Below, piece by piece: positions 1 to 10,783 of a stretch of 64,000 bases of DNA; within the stretch, counting starts at the first letter, position 1, and each line of letters begins with the position of its first letter. Both the position numbers and the translations under genes were made by a program. This DNA is from Verrucomicrobiota bacterium (GTDB lineage Bacteria > Verrucomicrobiota > Verrucomicrobiia > Opitutales > Opitutaceae), in NCBI GenBank assembly GCA_023432225.1, contig JAEYUW010000046.1:124001-188000 (forward strand), given 5' to 3'. The notes under the pieces were generated by a model that searched no databases, was not told the DNA's origin, and saw nothing but the letters and a program-made list of their open reading frames with translations.

Positions 1-1
1 G

Positions 2-2026
2 CTGCTGCCCTGGCGCGTGGCGTCGATCGCGGCGCTGGCGATTCCGGTGACGATCGCGATCACGTTCAAGGCGCTCGAGCTGCTCGGCGTGGAGTTGCAC
101 GAGGTGTCGCTCGCCGCGCTGATCGTCGTGCTCGGCATGGTGGTGGACGACGCGATCGTGATCGCGGACAACTACGTCGAGAAACTCGACCACGGGCTCT
201 CGCGGTGGGACGCGGCGTGGCGTGCGGCGCACGAGTTGGCGATTCCGGTCTTCACGGCGACGATCGCCATCATCCTCGCGTTTGCGCCGCTCGGGTTTTT
301 CCTCACGGGCTCGACGGGCGAGTTCATCGTCGCCCTGCCCATCACGGTGGCGATCTCGCTGGCGACGTCGTTCTTCGTCGCGATGTTTCTCACGCCAATG
401 CTGTGCTACGCGTTCATCCACCAAGGGCTGAAGGCGCAGGGCGGCGGCGTCGGGCACGCGTTGCTCGAGCGGGTGCAAGGTGGTTACGCGCGGCTGCTCG
501 CACCGCTCGTGCGGCACCCGTGGCTCGCGATCGGCGCGGGCGTGCTCTCGCTGCCGGCGGGCGCGTTGCTGCTGCCGGCGATCAAGCAGAAGTTTTTCCC
601 GGCGGCGGAGCGCGCGCAGTTCGTCATCGAGGTCGACATGCCGCTCGGCACGCGACTCGAGGCGACCGACGCGGTCGCGCGGAAAGTCGAGGCGGCGCTC
701 GCCGGCGACGCGCGGCTGACGGGCTTCGCGACGTTCGTCGGCACAGCGGCGCCGCGCGTCTATTACAGCTTCGCGCCGGAGTTTCCGCGGGCGAGCTACG
801 CGATGCTGCTCGTGAGCACGCGCGGCAATGCCGAGACCGACGCGGCGGTGGCCGACTACGCGCGCAAGCTCGCGCGAATCGATCCGGCGGCGCGCATCAA
901 CGTCACGCAATTCCAGCAGGGCGTGCCGACCGAGGCGCCGGTCGAGGTGCGCATCAGCGGACCGGAGCTCGGGACGCTGCGCCGGCTCGGTGACGAGGTG
1001 CGGGCGATCTTCCTACGCGCGCCGGGCGCGGAGCAGGTGCGCGACGATTTCCGCGACGGTTTCTCGCTCGGTTTGCAGGTCAACAGCGAGGTGGCGAACC
1101 GTCTCGGCCTCAGCACCAGCGTGATCGCGAGCGAGGTGATGGCGGGTTTTCGCGGCCTCCAGGTTACGGAGCTGTGGGAACACGACGCGCCGGTGCCGAT
1201 CGTGCTGCGACTCGTCGGCGACGTTCGCGAGGAGTTTACCGAACTCGGCACCTTCATGCTTCGTGCGCCGCTCACGCAGGCGAGCGTGCCGTTGCATCAG
1301 GTGGCGGAAGTCCAGCCGGAGTGGAGTCCGGCGCAGATCGCGCGCCGCAACGGCGTGCGCACGCTCACGGTGCGTGCGAATCCGGCGATCGATGTGCTGC
1401 CTTCGCAAGTGCTGGCACCGATTCGCGCCGAGTTGGCGGAATTGAAATTGCCGCCTGGCTATCGCGTGGAGCTCGGGGGCGAGTTCGAGGGCCAGCAGGA
1501 AACTTTTGGCCAGATGTCGGGCGCGCTCGTGGCGAGTGTGGTGCTGATTTATCTGGTGCTGTTGTTCCAATTCAAGAGCTCGCGCGAGACGCTGATCGTG
1601 ATGCTCGCGATCCCGCTGACTTTCTTCGGGGCGATGGGCGGACTGGTGCTGACGCGCAATCCGCTCGGCTTCACGGCGACCGTGGGGCTCATCAGCCTCG
1701 TCGGCATCGTGATTCGCAATTCCATCATTCTCGTCGACTACGCGGACGAGCTGCGGCGACACGAGCCGCTCGATGCCAGCGCCGCCGTGGTGAAGGCCGG
1801 TGAGCGGCGGCTGCGGCCGATCTTCCTGACTTCGATGGCGGCGGCGGTCGGCGTGTTGCCGATGATCATCTCGGGCTCACCGCTGTGGGCGCCGCTCGCG
1901 AGCGTGTTTTCAGTCGGCATCGTGTGGTCGATGCTAATGACGCTGCTCATCATCCCGGCCGTGTATGCGTTGTTGATGAAATCGCCGCCGCCGAACGCGC
2001 GGCCGAAGACGGAGGGCGCGCCATGA
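2..2026 (+). CDS. RND efflux transporter permease subunit, 5'-truncated by window edge
   Basis: C-terminal two-thirds of an AcrB/CzcA-type inner-membrane proton-driven efflux pump. The frame is already open at base 2, so the true start lies upstream. Visible are the RND proton-relay helix (GMVVDDAIVIADN, carrying the paired Asp), a periplasmic porter domain, and the second membrane half with the family-typical segment VGIVIRNSIILVDY followed by further hydrophobic helices. Membrane fusion protein is expected upstream, outside the window. The stop codon overlaps the start of the TolC-like gene (ATGA), so the two are translationally coupled and probably form one tripartite pump. Substrate cannot be told from this fragment. 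Confidence 0.93.
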   Translation: MLPWRVASIAALAIPVTIAITFKALELLGVELHEVSLAALIVVLGMVVDDAIVIADNYVEKLDHGLSRWDAAWRAAHELAIPVFTATIAIILAFAPLGFFLTGSTGEFIVALPITVAISLATSFFVAMFLTPMLCYAFIHQGLKAQGGGVGHALLERVQGGYARLLAPLVRHPWLAIGAGVLSLPAGALLLPAIKQKFFPAAERAQFVIEVDMPLGTRLEATDAVARKVEAALAGDARLTGFATFVGTAAPRVYYSFAPEFPRASYAMLLVSTRGNAETDAAVADYARKLARIDPAARINVTQFQQGVPTEAPVEVRISGPELGTLRRLGDEVRAIFLRAPGAEQVRDDFRDGFSLGLQVNSEVANRLGLSTSVIASEVMAGFRGLQVTELWEHDAPVPIVLRLVGDVREEFTELGTFMLRAPLTQASVPLHQVAEVQPEWSPAQIARRNGVRTLTVRANPAIDVLPSQVLAPIRAELAELKLPPGYRVELGGEFEGQQETFGQMSGALVASVVLIYLVLLFQFKSSRETLIVMLAIPLTFFGAMGGLVLTRNPLGFTATVGLISLVGIVIRNSIILVDYADELRRHEPLDASAAVVKAGERRLRPIFLTSMAAAVGVLPMIISGSPLWAPLASVFSVGIVWSMLMTLLIIPAVYALLMKSPPPNARPKTEGAP

Positions 2027-3396
2027 AACGTTTTTCCCTGATGCTCACGTTTGCGTTGGTGGCCGCTGCGACGCTCGTGCTCCGCGCGGACGAGTCCGCG
2101 CCGCTCGCGCTCGACGAGGCCGTGCAACTCGCGTTGCAGCGCAGCAAGGGCGCGCAGCTCGCGCAGCTGAAAGTGCAGGAGGCGGACGTCGCGCTGAAGC
2201 TCGCGCGCGAGCAGCGTTACCCGCGCGTGAACGTGCTCGGCCTGGCCGGGCGCTACTCGGAGCCGCTCGACGTGAAGCTGAAGGCCGGCTCACTCACGCC
2301 GTTGCTCGACGGCGTGGGCACGGGGCTCGGCCTCGGCGCGCTTTCGCCGACGCTCGGGCAGTTTCCGGCGAACGATCTGACGCTGCTCAAGGGCGAGCGG
2401 CATCAGTATCTTGGAAGCGTGTCGGTGTTGCAGCCGCTCTCGCAGCAGTGGCGCATCGGCAGCGGTGTTGCAGCGGCGCAGGCCGCACAAGTCGCCGCGC
2501 AGCGCGAGGCGACGCGCACGCAGTCGCAAATCCGTGCGGGCGTGGAGCAGTTGTTCGCCGGCGTGTTGCTCGAACGCAGCCGCGAACGTGCGCATGGGGC
2601 GCGGGTCGCGTATCTCGAGAGCCGGTTGCGCGACGCGGAGAACGCGCGCGGCGTGGGCGAGTTGCTCGACGATGCGGTGCTCGGGCTGCGCGCGGAGCTG
2701 GCGCAGGCGCAGGCGGAGCAGGTGCGCAGCAAGCAACAGCGCGCGCGGCTCACGTTGCAATTGGCGGATCTGATCGGGCGTCCCGGCGTCGAGGAAATCG
2801 CGCTCGCGGATCGCCTGCCGGAACGCGAGCCGCAGACGCTCGCGCATTGGATCGCGCGCGCCGGGCAAAATCCCGAGCGCGTCGTCGCGGCGGCAGTGGC
2901 GGAGCAGGCGAAGGCCGGCGTGCGCGCGTCGCGTCAGGCGCGCATCCCGGATGTGACGCTGTTCGCGGCGGGCTATTGGCAGGAAGGGCAGGCGATCGTG
3001 CCTGCGCGTGGCGCGGTCGCGGGCGTGGCACTGAATTGGGAGATTTTCGATTTCGGCCGGCGCAACTCCGAGGCGAGCCGCAGCCTCATCCAGCAACGGC
3101 AGGCGGAGACGAATCGCGACCGTCTCGAAGAGGAGGCGGCGCGCGAGATCCGCACGGCGTGGCAGGATTATGTTTACGCGCAGGAATTGATCGCGCTGGC
3201 CACGCGGGCGCGGGAGTTCCGGGCGCGGGCGGCGGAACTGGCGCGGCAAGGCGCCGCCAACGGACTCGAACTCGCCACGCGCGTGCTCGCGACCGAATCC
3301 GATTTGCGCCAGGCGGAGGCGGATTTGCTGGGCGCGCGTCTACAGCGCCACCTTGCGTTGTTGCGGCTGCATGCGTTGACGGGCGAGCTGCGGTGA
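2023..3396 (+). CDS. TolC-family outer-membrane efflux protein
   Basis: Outer-membrane channel partner of the RND pump, 457 aa. I start it at the ATG that overlaps the pump stop codon: this gives a clean signal peptide (MKRFSLMLTFALVAAATL then LRADES). Two OEP repeats follow, the first beginning LALDEAVQLALQRSKGAQ, the second containing the typical WEIFDFGRRNSEA segment, with long Ala/Gln/Glu/Arg-rich helices between. An upstream in-frame extension of about 46 codons only runs through the pump gene and is discarded. An inverted repeat and T-run follow the stop codon. Confidence 0.9.
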   Translation: MKRFSLMLTFALVAAATLVLRADESAPLALDEAVQLALQRSKGAQLAQLKVQEADVALKLAREQRYPRVNVLGLAGRYSEPLDVKLKAGSLTPLLDGVGTGLGLGALSPTLGQFPANDLTLLKGERHQYLGSVSVLQPLSQQWRIGSGVAAAQAAQVAAQREATRTQSQIRAGVEQLFAGVLLERSRERAHGARVAYLESRLRDAENARGVGELLDDAVLGLRAELAQAQAEQVRSKQQRARLTLQLADLIGRPGVEEIALADRLPEREPQTLAHWIARAGQNPERVVAAAVAEQAKAGVRASRQARIPDVTLFAAGYWQEGQAIVPARGAVAGVALNWEIFDFGRRNSEASRSLIQQRQAETNRDRLEEEAAREIRTAWQDYVYAQELIALATRAREFRARAAELARQGAANGLELATRVLATESDLRQAEADLLGARLQRHLALLRLHALTGELR

Positions 3397-3425
3397 GTCA
3401 CGCGTGCCGCCTAGTGTGACACGTG

Positions 3426-3470
3426 GCGCTGTCTCACTGGCGGCGAAGTGTGACAGCGCGGCGCATTTTT
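3426..3470 (+). terminator. Likely terminator after the efflux operon
   Basis: Inverted repeat with 13-base arms and one mismatch (3426-3438 GCGCTGTCTCACT against 3447-3459), loop GGCGGCGA, followed after six bases by TTTTT. It lies between the TolC-like gene and dnaK. The T-run is short and displaced, so it could instead be an operator for dnaK. Confidence 0.5.
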
Positions 3471-3579
3471 GCGGGCAAGCGAGGTTGTGGAAAGCGCCTT
3501 GTTTTTATTCAACTATCTGAAAACCAATGCCTAGCGACTCAGCTCGGGCCGCGGCACACTCGTTGCTGAGCTTGCGCGC

Positions 3580-5529
<1,950 letters not shown>

Positions 5530-5542
5530 CCTGACACCACTC

Positions 5543-5583
5543 GCGAACCCGCGCCGCACCCGCGACCGGGTTCGCCTCATTTT
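5543..5583 (+). terminator. Possible weak terminator between dnaK and groES
   Basis: GCGAACCC (5543-5550) pairs perfectly with GGGTTCGC (5568-5575), followed by CTCATTTTCCCC. The T-run is weak and the loop long, so it may be an attenuator or only reduce read-through from dnaK. Confidence 0.35.
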
Positions 5584-5620
5584 CCCCAAACAACCTCTAA
5601 TCCAAACCCACTAAACCAAC

Positions 5621-5917
5621 ATGGCTAAAGTGAATATCAAACCCATCGGTGATCGCGTGCTTGTGCAGCACATCGAGGAAAAAGAGCAGGTCCGCGGTGG
5701 CATCATCATCCCGGATTCCGCCAAGGAAAAGCCGCAGGAGGCCAAGGTCATCGCCCTCGGCACCGGCAAGAAGGACGAGAACGGCAAGGTCACGCCCTTC
5801 GAAGTGAAGGTTGGCGACCGCGTCCTCATCTCCAAATACGGCGGCACCGAGGTGAAGATCGAAGACCAGAAATACACGCTGGTCCGCGAAGACGACATCC
5901 TCGGCGTCATCGGCTGA
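5621..5917 (+). CDS. groES: Co-chaperonin GroES
   Basis: Ten-kDa lid of the GroEL cage, 98 aa. The sequence shows the family opening IKPIGDRVLVQ, the mobile-loop region EKEQVRGGIIIPDSAKEKPQ and the closing segment YTLVREDDILGVIG. It sits 46 bases before groEL, the normal operon order. The start is preceded by CACTAAACCAAC with no Shine-Dalgarno sequence, as for several other highly expressed genes in this window. Confidence 0.97.
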   Translation: MAKVNIKPIGDRVLVQHIEEKEQVRGGIIIPDSAKEKPQEAKVIALGTGKKDENGKVTPFEVKVGDRVLISKYGGTEVKIEDQKYTLVREDDILGVIG

Positions 5918-5963
5918 GTTCGTTCCCCACCTTAAACTTAAACTCCCAACTTAAACTAATCAC

Positions 5964-7595
5964 ATGGCAGCCAAACAACTCCTGTTCGACGAGGCCGCTC
6001 GTCAGAAAGTTCTCCGTGGCGTCGAGCTCCTCTCGCGCGCGGTGAAGGTCACTCTCGGGCCCAAGGGCCGCAATGTCGTCATCGACAAAAAATTCGGTTC
6101 TCCAACCGTCACGAAGGACGGCGTCACCGTCGCGAAGGAAGTCGAGCTTCCCGATCCCTACGAGAACATGGGCGCGCAGATGGTGAAGGAAGTCGCTTCC
6201 AAGACCAGCGACAGCGCCGGCGACGGCACCACCACCGCCACCGTGCTCGCCGAAGGCATCTACCGCGAAGGCCTGAAGAACGTCACCGCCGGCTCCAACC
6301 CGGTTTACCTGAAGCGCGGCATCGACAAGGCCGTTGAGGCCGCCGTCGCCGAGCTCGCGAAGATCTCCAAGAAGGTCAACGACCGCGAAGAGATCCGCCA
6401 GGTCGCCACCGTCTCCGCCAACTGGGACACCGCCATCGGCGAGATCATCGCCGACGCGATGGACAAGGTCGGCAAGGACGGCACGATCACGGTCGAAGAA
6501 GCCAAGTCGATCGAGACCACCCTCGACGTCGTCGAAGGCATGCAGTTCGACAAGGGCTACCTCTCGCCCTACTTCGCGACCAACATGGAAGCCCAGGAGG
6601 CCGTCCTCGAAGACGCCTACGTGCTCATCCACGAGAAGAAGATCTCCAACCTCCAGGAGCTCCTCCCGCTCCTCCAGACCGTCGCCAAGAGCGGCAAGCC
6701 CCTCCTCGTCATCGCTGAAGAGGTCGAAGGCGAAGCCCTCGCCGCGCTCGTCGTGAACAAGATTCGCGGCACGCTCAACGTGTGCGCCGTCAAGGCCCCT
6801 GGCTTCGGCGACCGCCGCAAGGCCATGCTCGAGGACATCGCGGTCCTCACCGGCGGCAAGTGCATCACCGAGGACCTCGGCCTCAAGCTCGAGAACCTCA
6901 CCGTCTCCGACCTCGGCCGCGCCAAGCGCATCGTCGTCGACAAGGAAAACACCACGATCGTCGAAGGCTCCGGCAAGGGCTCCGACATCCAGGGCCGCGT
7001 GAAGCAGATCCGCCGCCAGATCGAGGAAACCACCTCCGACTACGACCGCGAGAAGCTCCAGGAGCGCCTCGCGAAGCTCGCCGGTGGTGTCGCCGTCATC
7101 AACGTCGGCGCCTCCACGGAAGTCGAGATGAAGGAGAAGAAGGCCCGCGTCGAAGACGCCCTCCACGCCACGCGCGCCGCGGTCGAGGAAGGCATCGTCG
7201 CCGGCGGCGGCGTCGCGCTCCTCCGCTGCATCAAGGCCATCGATGCCCTCAAGCTCGAAGGCGACGAGGCCTTCGGTGCCCAGATCGTCCGTCGTGCGAT
7301 CGAACACCCGATCCGCATGCTCTGCACCAACGCCGGCGTCGACAGCGGCGTCGTCGTGAAGGAAGTGCTCAGCGGCAAGGGTAACTTCGGTTACAACGTC
7401 GCCACGGGTGAGTTCGAGGACATGGTCAAGGCGGGCGTCGTCGACCCGACGAAGGTCACCCGCACCGCGCTGCAGAACGCCGCGTCGATCGCGGGCCTGC
7501 TGCTCACCACCGAGTGCATGATCACGGAGCTTCCTGAGAAGGAAAAAGCTCCCGCCATGCCCGCCGGCGGCGGCATGGGCGGCATGGACTACTAA
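5964..7595 (+). CDS. groEL: Chaperonin GroEL
   Basis: Sixty-kDa chaperonin, 543 aa, full length. Diagnostic segments are LGPKGRNVVIDKKFGSPTVT, the ATP-binding GDGTTTATVLAEGI, and the C-terminal Gly-Gly-Met tail (GGGMGGMDY). It is the last gene of the groESL pair and is followed by a strong terminator. Codon use is strongly biased to C-ending codons (ctc, gtc, aag, atc), consistent with high expression. Confidence 0.98.
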   Translation: MAAKQLLFDEAARQKVLRGVELLSRAVKVTLGPKGRNVVIDKKFGSPTVTKDGVTVAKEVELPDPYENMGAQMVKEVASKTSDSAGDGTTTATVLAEGIYREGLKNVTAGSNPVYLKRGIDKAVEAAVAELAKISKKVNDREEIRQVATVSANWDTAIGEIIADAMDKVGKDGTITVEEAKSIETTLDVVEGMQFDKGYLSPYFATNMEAQEAVLEDAYVLIHEKKISNLQELLPLLQTVAKSGKPLLVIAEEVEGEALAALVVNKIRGTLNVCAVKAPGFGDRRKAMLEDIAVLTGGKCITEDLGLKLENLTVSDLGRAKRIVVDKENTTIVEGSGKGSDIQGRVKQIRRQIEETTSDYDREKLQERLAKLAGGVAVINVGASTEVEMKEKKARVEDALHATRAAVEEGIVAGGGVALLRCIKAIDALKLEGDEAFGAQIVRRAIEHPIRMLCTNAGVDSGVVVKEVLSGKGNFGYNVATGEFEDMVKAGVVDPTKVTRTALQNAASIAGLLLTTECMITELPEKEKAPAMPAGGGMGGMDY

Positions 7596-7639
7596 GCTCC
7601 GTGCCCACGAGACTCCAAAGTCTCACCTGAAAACTTCGA

Positions 7640-7672
7640 GGCGCCTCCCCGAAAGGGAGGCGCCTTTTTCTT
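7640..7672 (+). terminator. Rho-independent terminator of groESL
   Basis: Perfect 10-bp stem GGCGCCTCCC / GGGAGGCGCC with loop CGAAA, immediately followed by TTTTTCTT. Confidence 0.95.
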
Positions 7673-7945
7673 AAGAGGAGTTTCCCAAGAAGCCTATGCG
7701 CGAATATCAAAGCCGTTTGGAAAACTGGCTCGGTGGATCGATGCCAAATATGCGCCTCAGCGAAGCAGTTGTCCGAAAGCCTGTCCGCGTTGGCGGCCTA
7801 TCATTTTAGGCGAGCCCCGAAGGGTCAGGCTGCAGATTTGATCCTATGCGGCGCGACTACGCCGGCGGAAACGAGCCGCGCGGCACTGCGTCCGATGCGG
7901 TCCCAATCGACTCTTGCGGGCGCGGCTGCGGCGTAGCTTGAGGCC
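7673..7945 (+). other. No recognisable gene between groESL terminator and DUF433 locus
   Basis: About 270 bases, the first part more AT-rich than the flanks. The only small open frame with a methionine start (7696-7809, 37 codons) has no recognisable domain or family. Confidence 0.5.
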
Positions 7946-8191
7946 ATGTCCCGCGCGAACTGCTCCAACGCATCTGGATTGATCCCGCTCGCTGCGGGGG
8001 CAAGCCGTGCATTCGCGGGCATCGTTTGGGTATCCCTGATCCTCGACATGCTGGCCGCGGGCGAATCCGTCGAGGCAATCCTCCGCGATTATTCCGGCCT
8101 CACGCGCGAGGATATTCAGGCGTGCATCGCCTACGGTTCCGAGATGGCGCGCGAGCGCTTCATGGACATTCCGCTCGAGTCGAAAGTTTGA
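7946..8191 (+). pseudogene. DUF433 antitoxin-like gene with apparent frameshifts in the N-terminal part
   Basis: The downstream part reads as a normal DUF433 (VapB-like antitoxin) tail: WVSLILDMLAAGESVEAILRD, then LTREDIQACIAYGSEMARE. The conserved N-terminal block is not in that frame. It reads instead in the next frame as RIWIDPARCGGKPCIRGHR (7969-8025). Matching the family needs removal of two bases in the CGCGCG near 7954-7959 and addition of two bases at about 8026. The two shifts cancel, so an 81-codon frame from 7946 stays open but with a scrambled first third. The usual partner toxin (DUF5615) is not recognisable downstream. It is decayed, recoded, or affected by sequence errors. Confidence 0.65.
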
Positions 8192-8259
8192 AGCTGAAGC
8201 TCCACCCTGCTTGCCTTCTACCGCGGCCTGCGGCTGCAACCGAAGAGAAGCTGAGGGTA

Positions 8260-8318
8260 GCCACAAAAAACGCAAAAATCACAAAAAGGATTTTTGCGTT
8301 TTTTGTGCTTTCTGTGGC
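8260..8318. repeat. A/T-rich long palindrome (copy 1 of a three-copy family)
   Basis: Perfect 19-base arms: CACAAAAAACGCAAAAATC (8262-8280) and its complement at 8289-8307, with an 8-base centre. The outer edges GCCAC / GTGGC also pair loosely. Sequence at 42813-42870 and 42909-42968 has the same CCACA...TGTGG architecture. Confidence 0.85.
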
Positions 8319-8603
8319 CATCCCACAAACCGTCGCGACCGTGCACGACTCGGAGTGAGGCTCTCGCTGTCTCATGCGTATCGCCGCAGGTAGCTGGGTG
8401 GGCGGCGGTGTCCCCAGCGGCGCTTTCAGCGTGCACTGCCACTCTCGACGTTCGCGTCGTCGCCGGGACGGCGACGACCACCTCGGCACCGGTGGCCGGG
8501 CTGCTACTCTGCGTGGCGAATTGCTGGACCGGGAGGGGTGGGTCGTGGAGACCGGGCGCGTGCGGGTTTATTCACCGACCGACTGACCGCGCTCGCGGTG
8601 ACT
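8319..8603. other. Non-coding stretch, no gene recognised
   Basis: Between the two palindromes. Short open frames here (for example 8374-8586) give low-complexity Arg/Gly-rich products with no family resemblance; I do not call them genes. Confidence 0.5.
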
Positions 8604-8691
8604 GTAGGGCTCGACCTTGTATCGAGCCTGGCTTGCGTTCGCGGCATGCGCCGCGCTCGCGAGCGAGGCCTCACGCAAGGTGAGGCCCTAC
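8604..8691. repeat. GTAG...CTAC palindromic repeat
   Basis: GTAGGGCTCGACCTTG at the left end pairs imperfectly with CAAGGTGAGGCCCTAC at the right end (8676-8691). Between them lie further short inverted repeats (GCATGCG/CGCGCTCGCGAGCG). It is one of about ten such elements in the window and lies upstream of the ligase gene. Confidence 0.7.
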
Positions 8692-8835
8692 AATAACCGG
8701 CGAGCCGACATCGGTCCGGGTGAGTCGCAGTTTCGGAGGATCGAAGGCGACGGCGATTTTTTGAGCTGACGCGTCGCTCGCGCCGCGTAGGCTCGCGCGC
8801 GTTTTCCCGGGGCCACGGGAGCACGGAAAGGCCCC

Positions 8836-10680
8836 ATGAAAACCACGTTGTCACGGTTCCTTCGCGCGCTGCTTTGCGCGCTTTGCTTTGGTGCATTGTC
8901 CGCTCGCGCTGCCGACGCGCCCACGTCCGATCAAGCCGCGGTGCGACTCCAGCAACTCCGCGTCGAGATCGCGCGGCACGACGAACTCTATTTCAAGAAG
9001 GCGGCGCCGGAGATCACCGATGCCGAATACGACGCTTTGAAGCGCGAGCTGCGTGAGCTGGAAGCGCGGCACCCGGAGTTTGCCAACGCAGGCGCGACCG
9101 CCGCGGCGCTGGGCGACGATCGAAGCGGGGGCTTTCCGACCTACCGGCATCGGGTGCCGATGCGCGGACTCACCAAAAGTCACTCAGACGCCGATCTGCG
9201 CCGGTTCTTCGAACGCGTGGCGCGCGAGCTGGGATCGGCCGAGGTCGATTTTGTCGTCGAACCGAAATACGACGGTCTGGCGATCAGCCTGACTTACGAG
9301 CGTGGCCGGCTGGTGCGCGCCGTCACACGCGGCGATGGCAACGAAGGGGATGTCGTGACCGAGAATCTGCTCTCGTGTGCCGCCGTGCCGCGCGAGCTGA
9401 CGGTGACGGATGGCGCGGCGCGTTGGCCGGAGTTGGTGGAAGTGCGCGGGGAGGTGTTCATGGCGCAGGCGGAGTTCGAGCGCGTGAACGCGGAGCGGCT
9501 CGCCGCGGGGCAGGAGACGTTTGCTCACCCGCGCAATCTCGCGGTTGGCACATTGAAATCGAGTGATGCGGCCGAGCGCGCGGGTCGGCGGCTCACGGTG
9601 GTTTGCTTCGGCTGGGGTGCGTGGGAGCCCGCGAATGCGGCGCCGGCGTCGCAGCGCGAATTGCTCGAGCGACTCGCGTCGTGGGGCCTGCCGGTGCCGG
9701 AGTGGGTGCGCGGCGCGCACGGGCCGGAGGCGGCGATGCGCGAAGTGCGCGTGATCGATCGCGCGCGCCCGGCGCTGGGGTTTCCCATCGACGGCGCCGT
9801 GGTGAAGATCGATGCGGTGGACCTGCGACAGCGATTGGGCGAGGCGGACGGCGGGCCGAATTGGGCCATCGCGCACAAGTTCGAGCCCGAACGGGTTCAT
9901 ACGGTGCTGAAGGCGATCTCCCTTCAAGTCGGTCGCACGGGTGCCATCACTCCCGTCGCGGAATTGGAACCGGTGCTCATCGGCGGCACGACGGTGGCGC
10001 GGGCGACTTTGCACAACCCGCGTGAAATCGCGCGCCGTGACTATCGTATTGGCGACACGGTGAAACTGGAGAAAGCGGGCGAGATCGTGCCGGCGTTGGC
10101 GGGTGTCGTTATTGAACGGCGTCCGCCGACGGCACAGCCGTTCGAATTTCCGCGTGTGTGCCCGAGTTGCACGACGGCATTGGTGGCCGACGGCAGCGCG
10201 GGTTTGCGGTGCCCGCAGCGCGCGTGCCCGGCGCAGGTTAAGCGGCGCCTGGAGCATTTCGTGTCTGCCGCCGCTCTGAATTTGCGCGGTTTTGGCCCGG
10301 CGGTGGTCGAGGCTTTGGTGGAGCAAGGGAGTGTGAGCGAGGTCGATGGTCTCTATCGCGTGACGTCCGCCCAACTCCTCGCCGCGGTCGGCGGACGGCG
10401 AAAGGTTGCGGAGAAACTCGCCGCGGAGATCGAGCGCAGTCGGAGCGCGGAGTTGTGGCGGTTCATTCACGGACTGAGTCTGCCGGAAACCGGCGCGAGC
10501 AATGCGAAGAAACTAGCCAAGCACTGCGGCACGCTGCTGGCGTTGCGCGATGCCGACGTTTCGCAATTGCGCGCCAGTGGGCTGACGGCGACGGCGGCGG
10601 CTGAGCTGGCGAGCGAGTTGAAGCGTCCCGAGGTGCGCGATGCCATCACGCGCCTGCATGAGGCGCTGAGGCGCAATTGA
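8836..10680 (+). CDS. NAD-dependent DNA ligase-like protein with signal peptide, BRCT domain absent
   Basis: 614 aa against about 670 for LigA. The N-terminus reads as a Sec signal peptide: basic MKTTLSRFLR, hydrophobic ALLCALCFGAL, then SARA|ADAP. After it come domain Ia (HDELYFKKAAPEITDAEYD), the adenylation site EPKYDGLAI with Lys about residue 144, the OB-fold, a four-Cys zinc finger (CPSC...RCPQRACPAQ) and helix-hairpin-helix repeats. The protein stops where the BRCT domain should begin. GAAAGG lies five bases before the ATG. The adenylation Lys is intact, so it is probably active. E. coli LigB is a precedent for a second ligase with a signal-like N-terminus. The housekeeping LigA is expected elsewhere. 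Confidence 0.85.
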   Translation: MKTTLSRFLRALLCALCFGALSARAADAPTSDQAAVRLQQLRVEIARHDELYFKKAAPEITDAEYDALKRELRELEARHPEFANAGATAAALGDDRSGGFPTYRHRVPMRGLTKSHSDADLRRFFERVARELGSAEVDFVVEPKYDGLAISLTYERGRLVRAVTRGDGNEGDVVTENLLSCAAVPRELTVTDGAARWPELVEVRGEVFMAQAEFERVNAERLAAGQETFAHPRNLAVGTLKSSDAAERAGRRLTVVCFGWGAWEPANAAPASQRELLERLASWGLPVPEWVRGAHGPEAAMREVRVIDRARPALGFPIDGAVVKIDAVDLRQRLGEADGGPNWAIAHKFEPERVHTVLKAISLQVGRTGAITPVAELEPVLIGGTTVARATLHNPREIARRDYRIGDTVKLEKAGEIVPALAGVVIERRPPTAQPFEFPRVCPSCTTALVADGSAGLRCPQRACPAQVKRRLEHFVSAAALNLRGFGPAVVEALVEQGSVSEVDGLYRVTSAQLLAAVGGRRKVAEKLAAEIERSRSAELWRFIHGLSLPETGASNAKKLAKHCGTLLALRDADVSQLRASGLTATAAAELASELKRPEVRDAITRLHEALRRN

Positions 10681-10783
10681 TGGCCGACGCCGCGGCCCAT
10701 GCGCGAGGCCGTGCTCGTGCCACGCGGCGAGAGGCGGTGATTTCTCCTTCGCTTCGCGGCGGGGGCGCTATTTTGTGGAGAGC

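Noticed and set aside
7696..7809. 37-codon frame after the groEL terminator
   Set aside because: No recognisable domain, no clear ribosome site, no neighbour to support it; left as possible only.
8187..8358. TTG-started frame overlapping the DUF433 stop (LKLKLHPACLL...) as a DUF5615 toxin remnant
   Set aside because: Only a few residues resemble the toxin start, and the frame soon runs into a palindromic repeat.
8374..8586. Small frame upstream of the ligase gene
   Set aside because: Arg/Gly-rich product in a repeat-filled stretch; no start context and no similarity.
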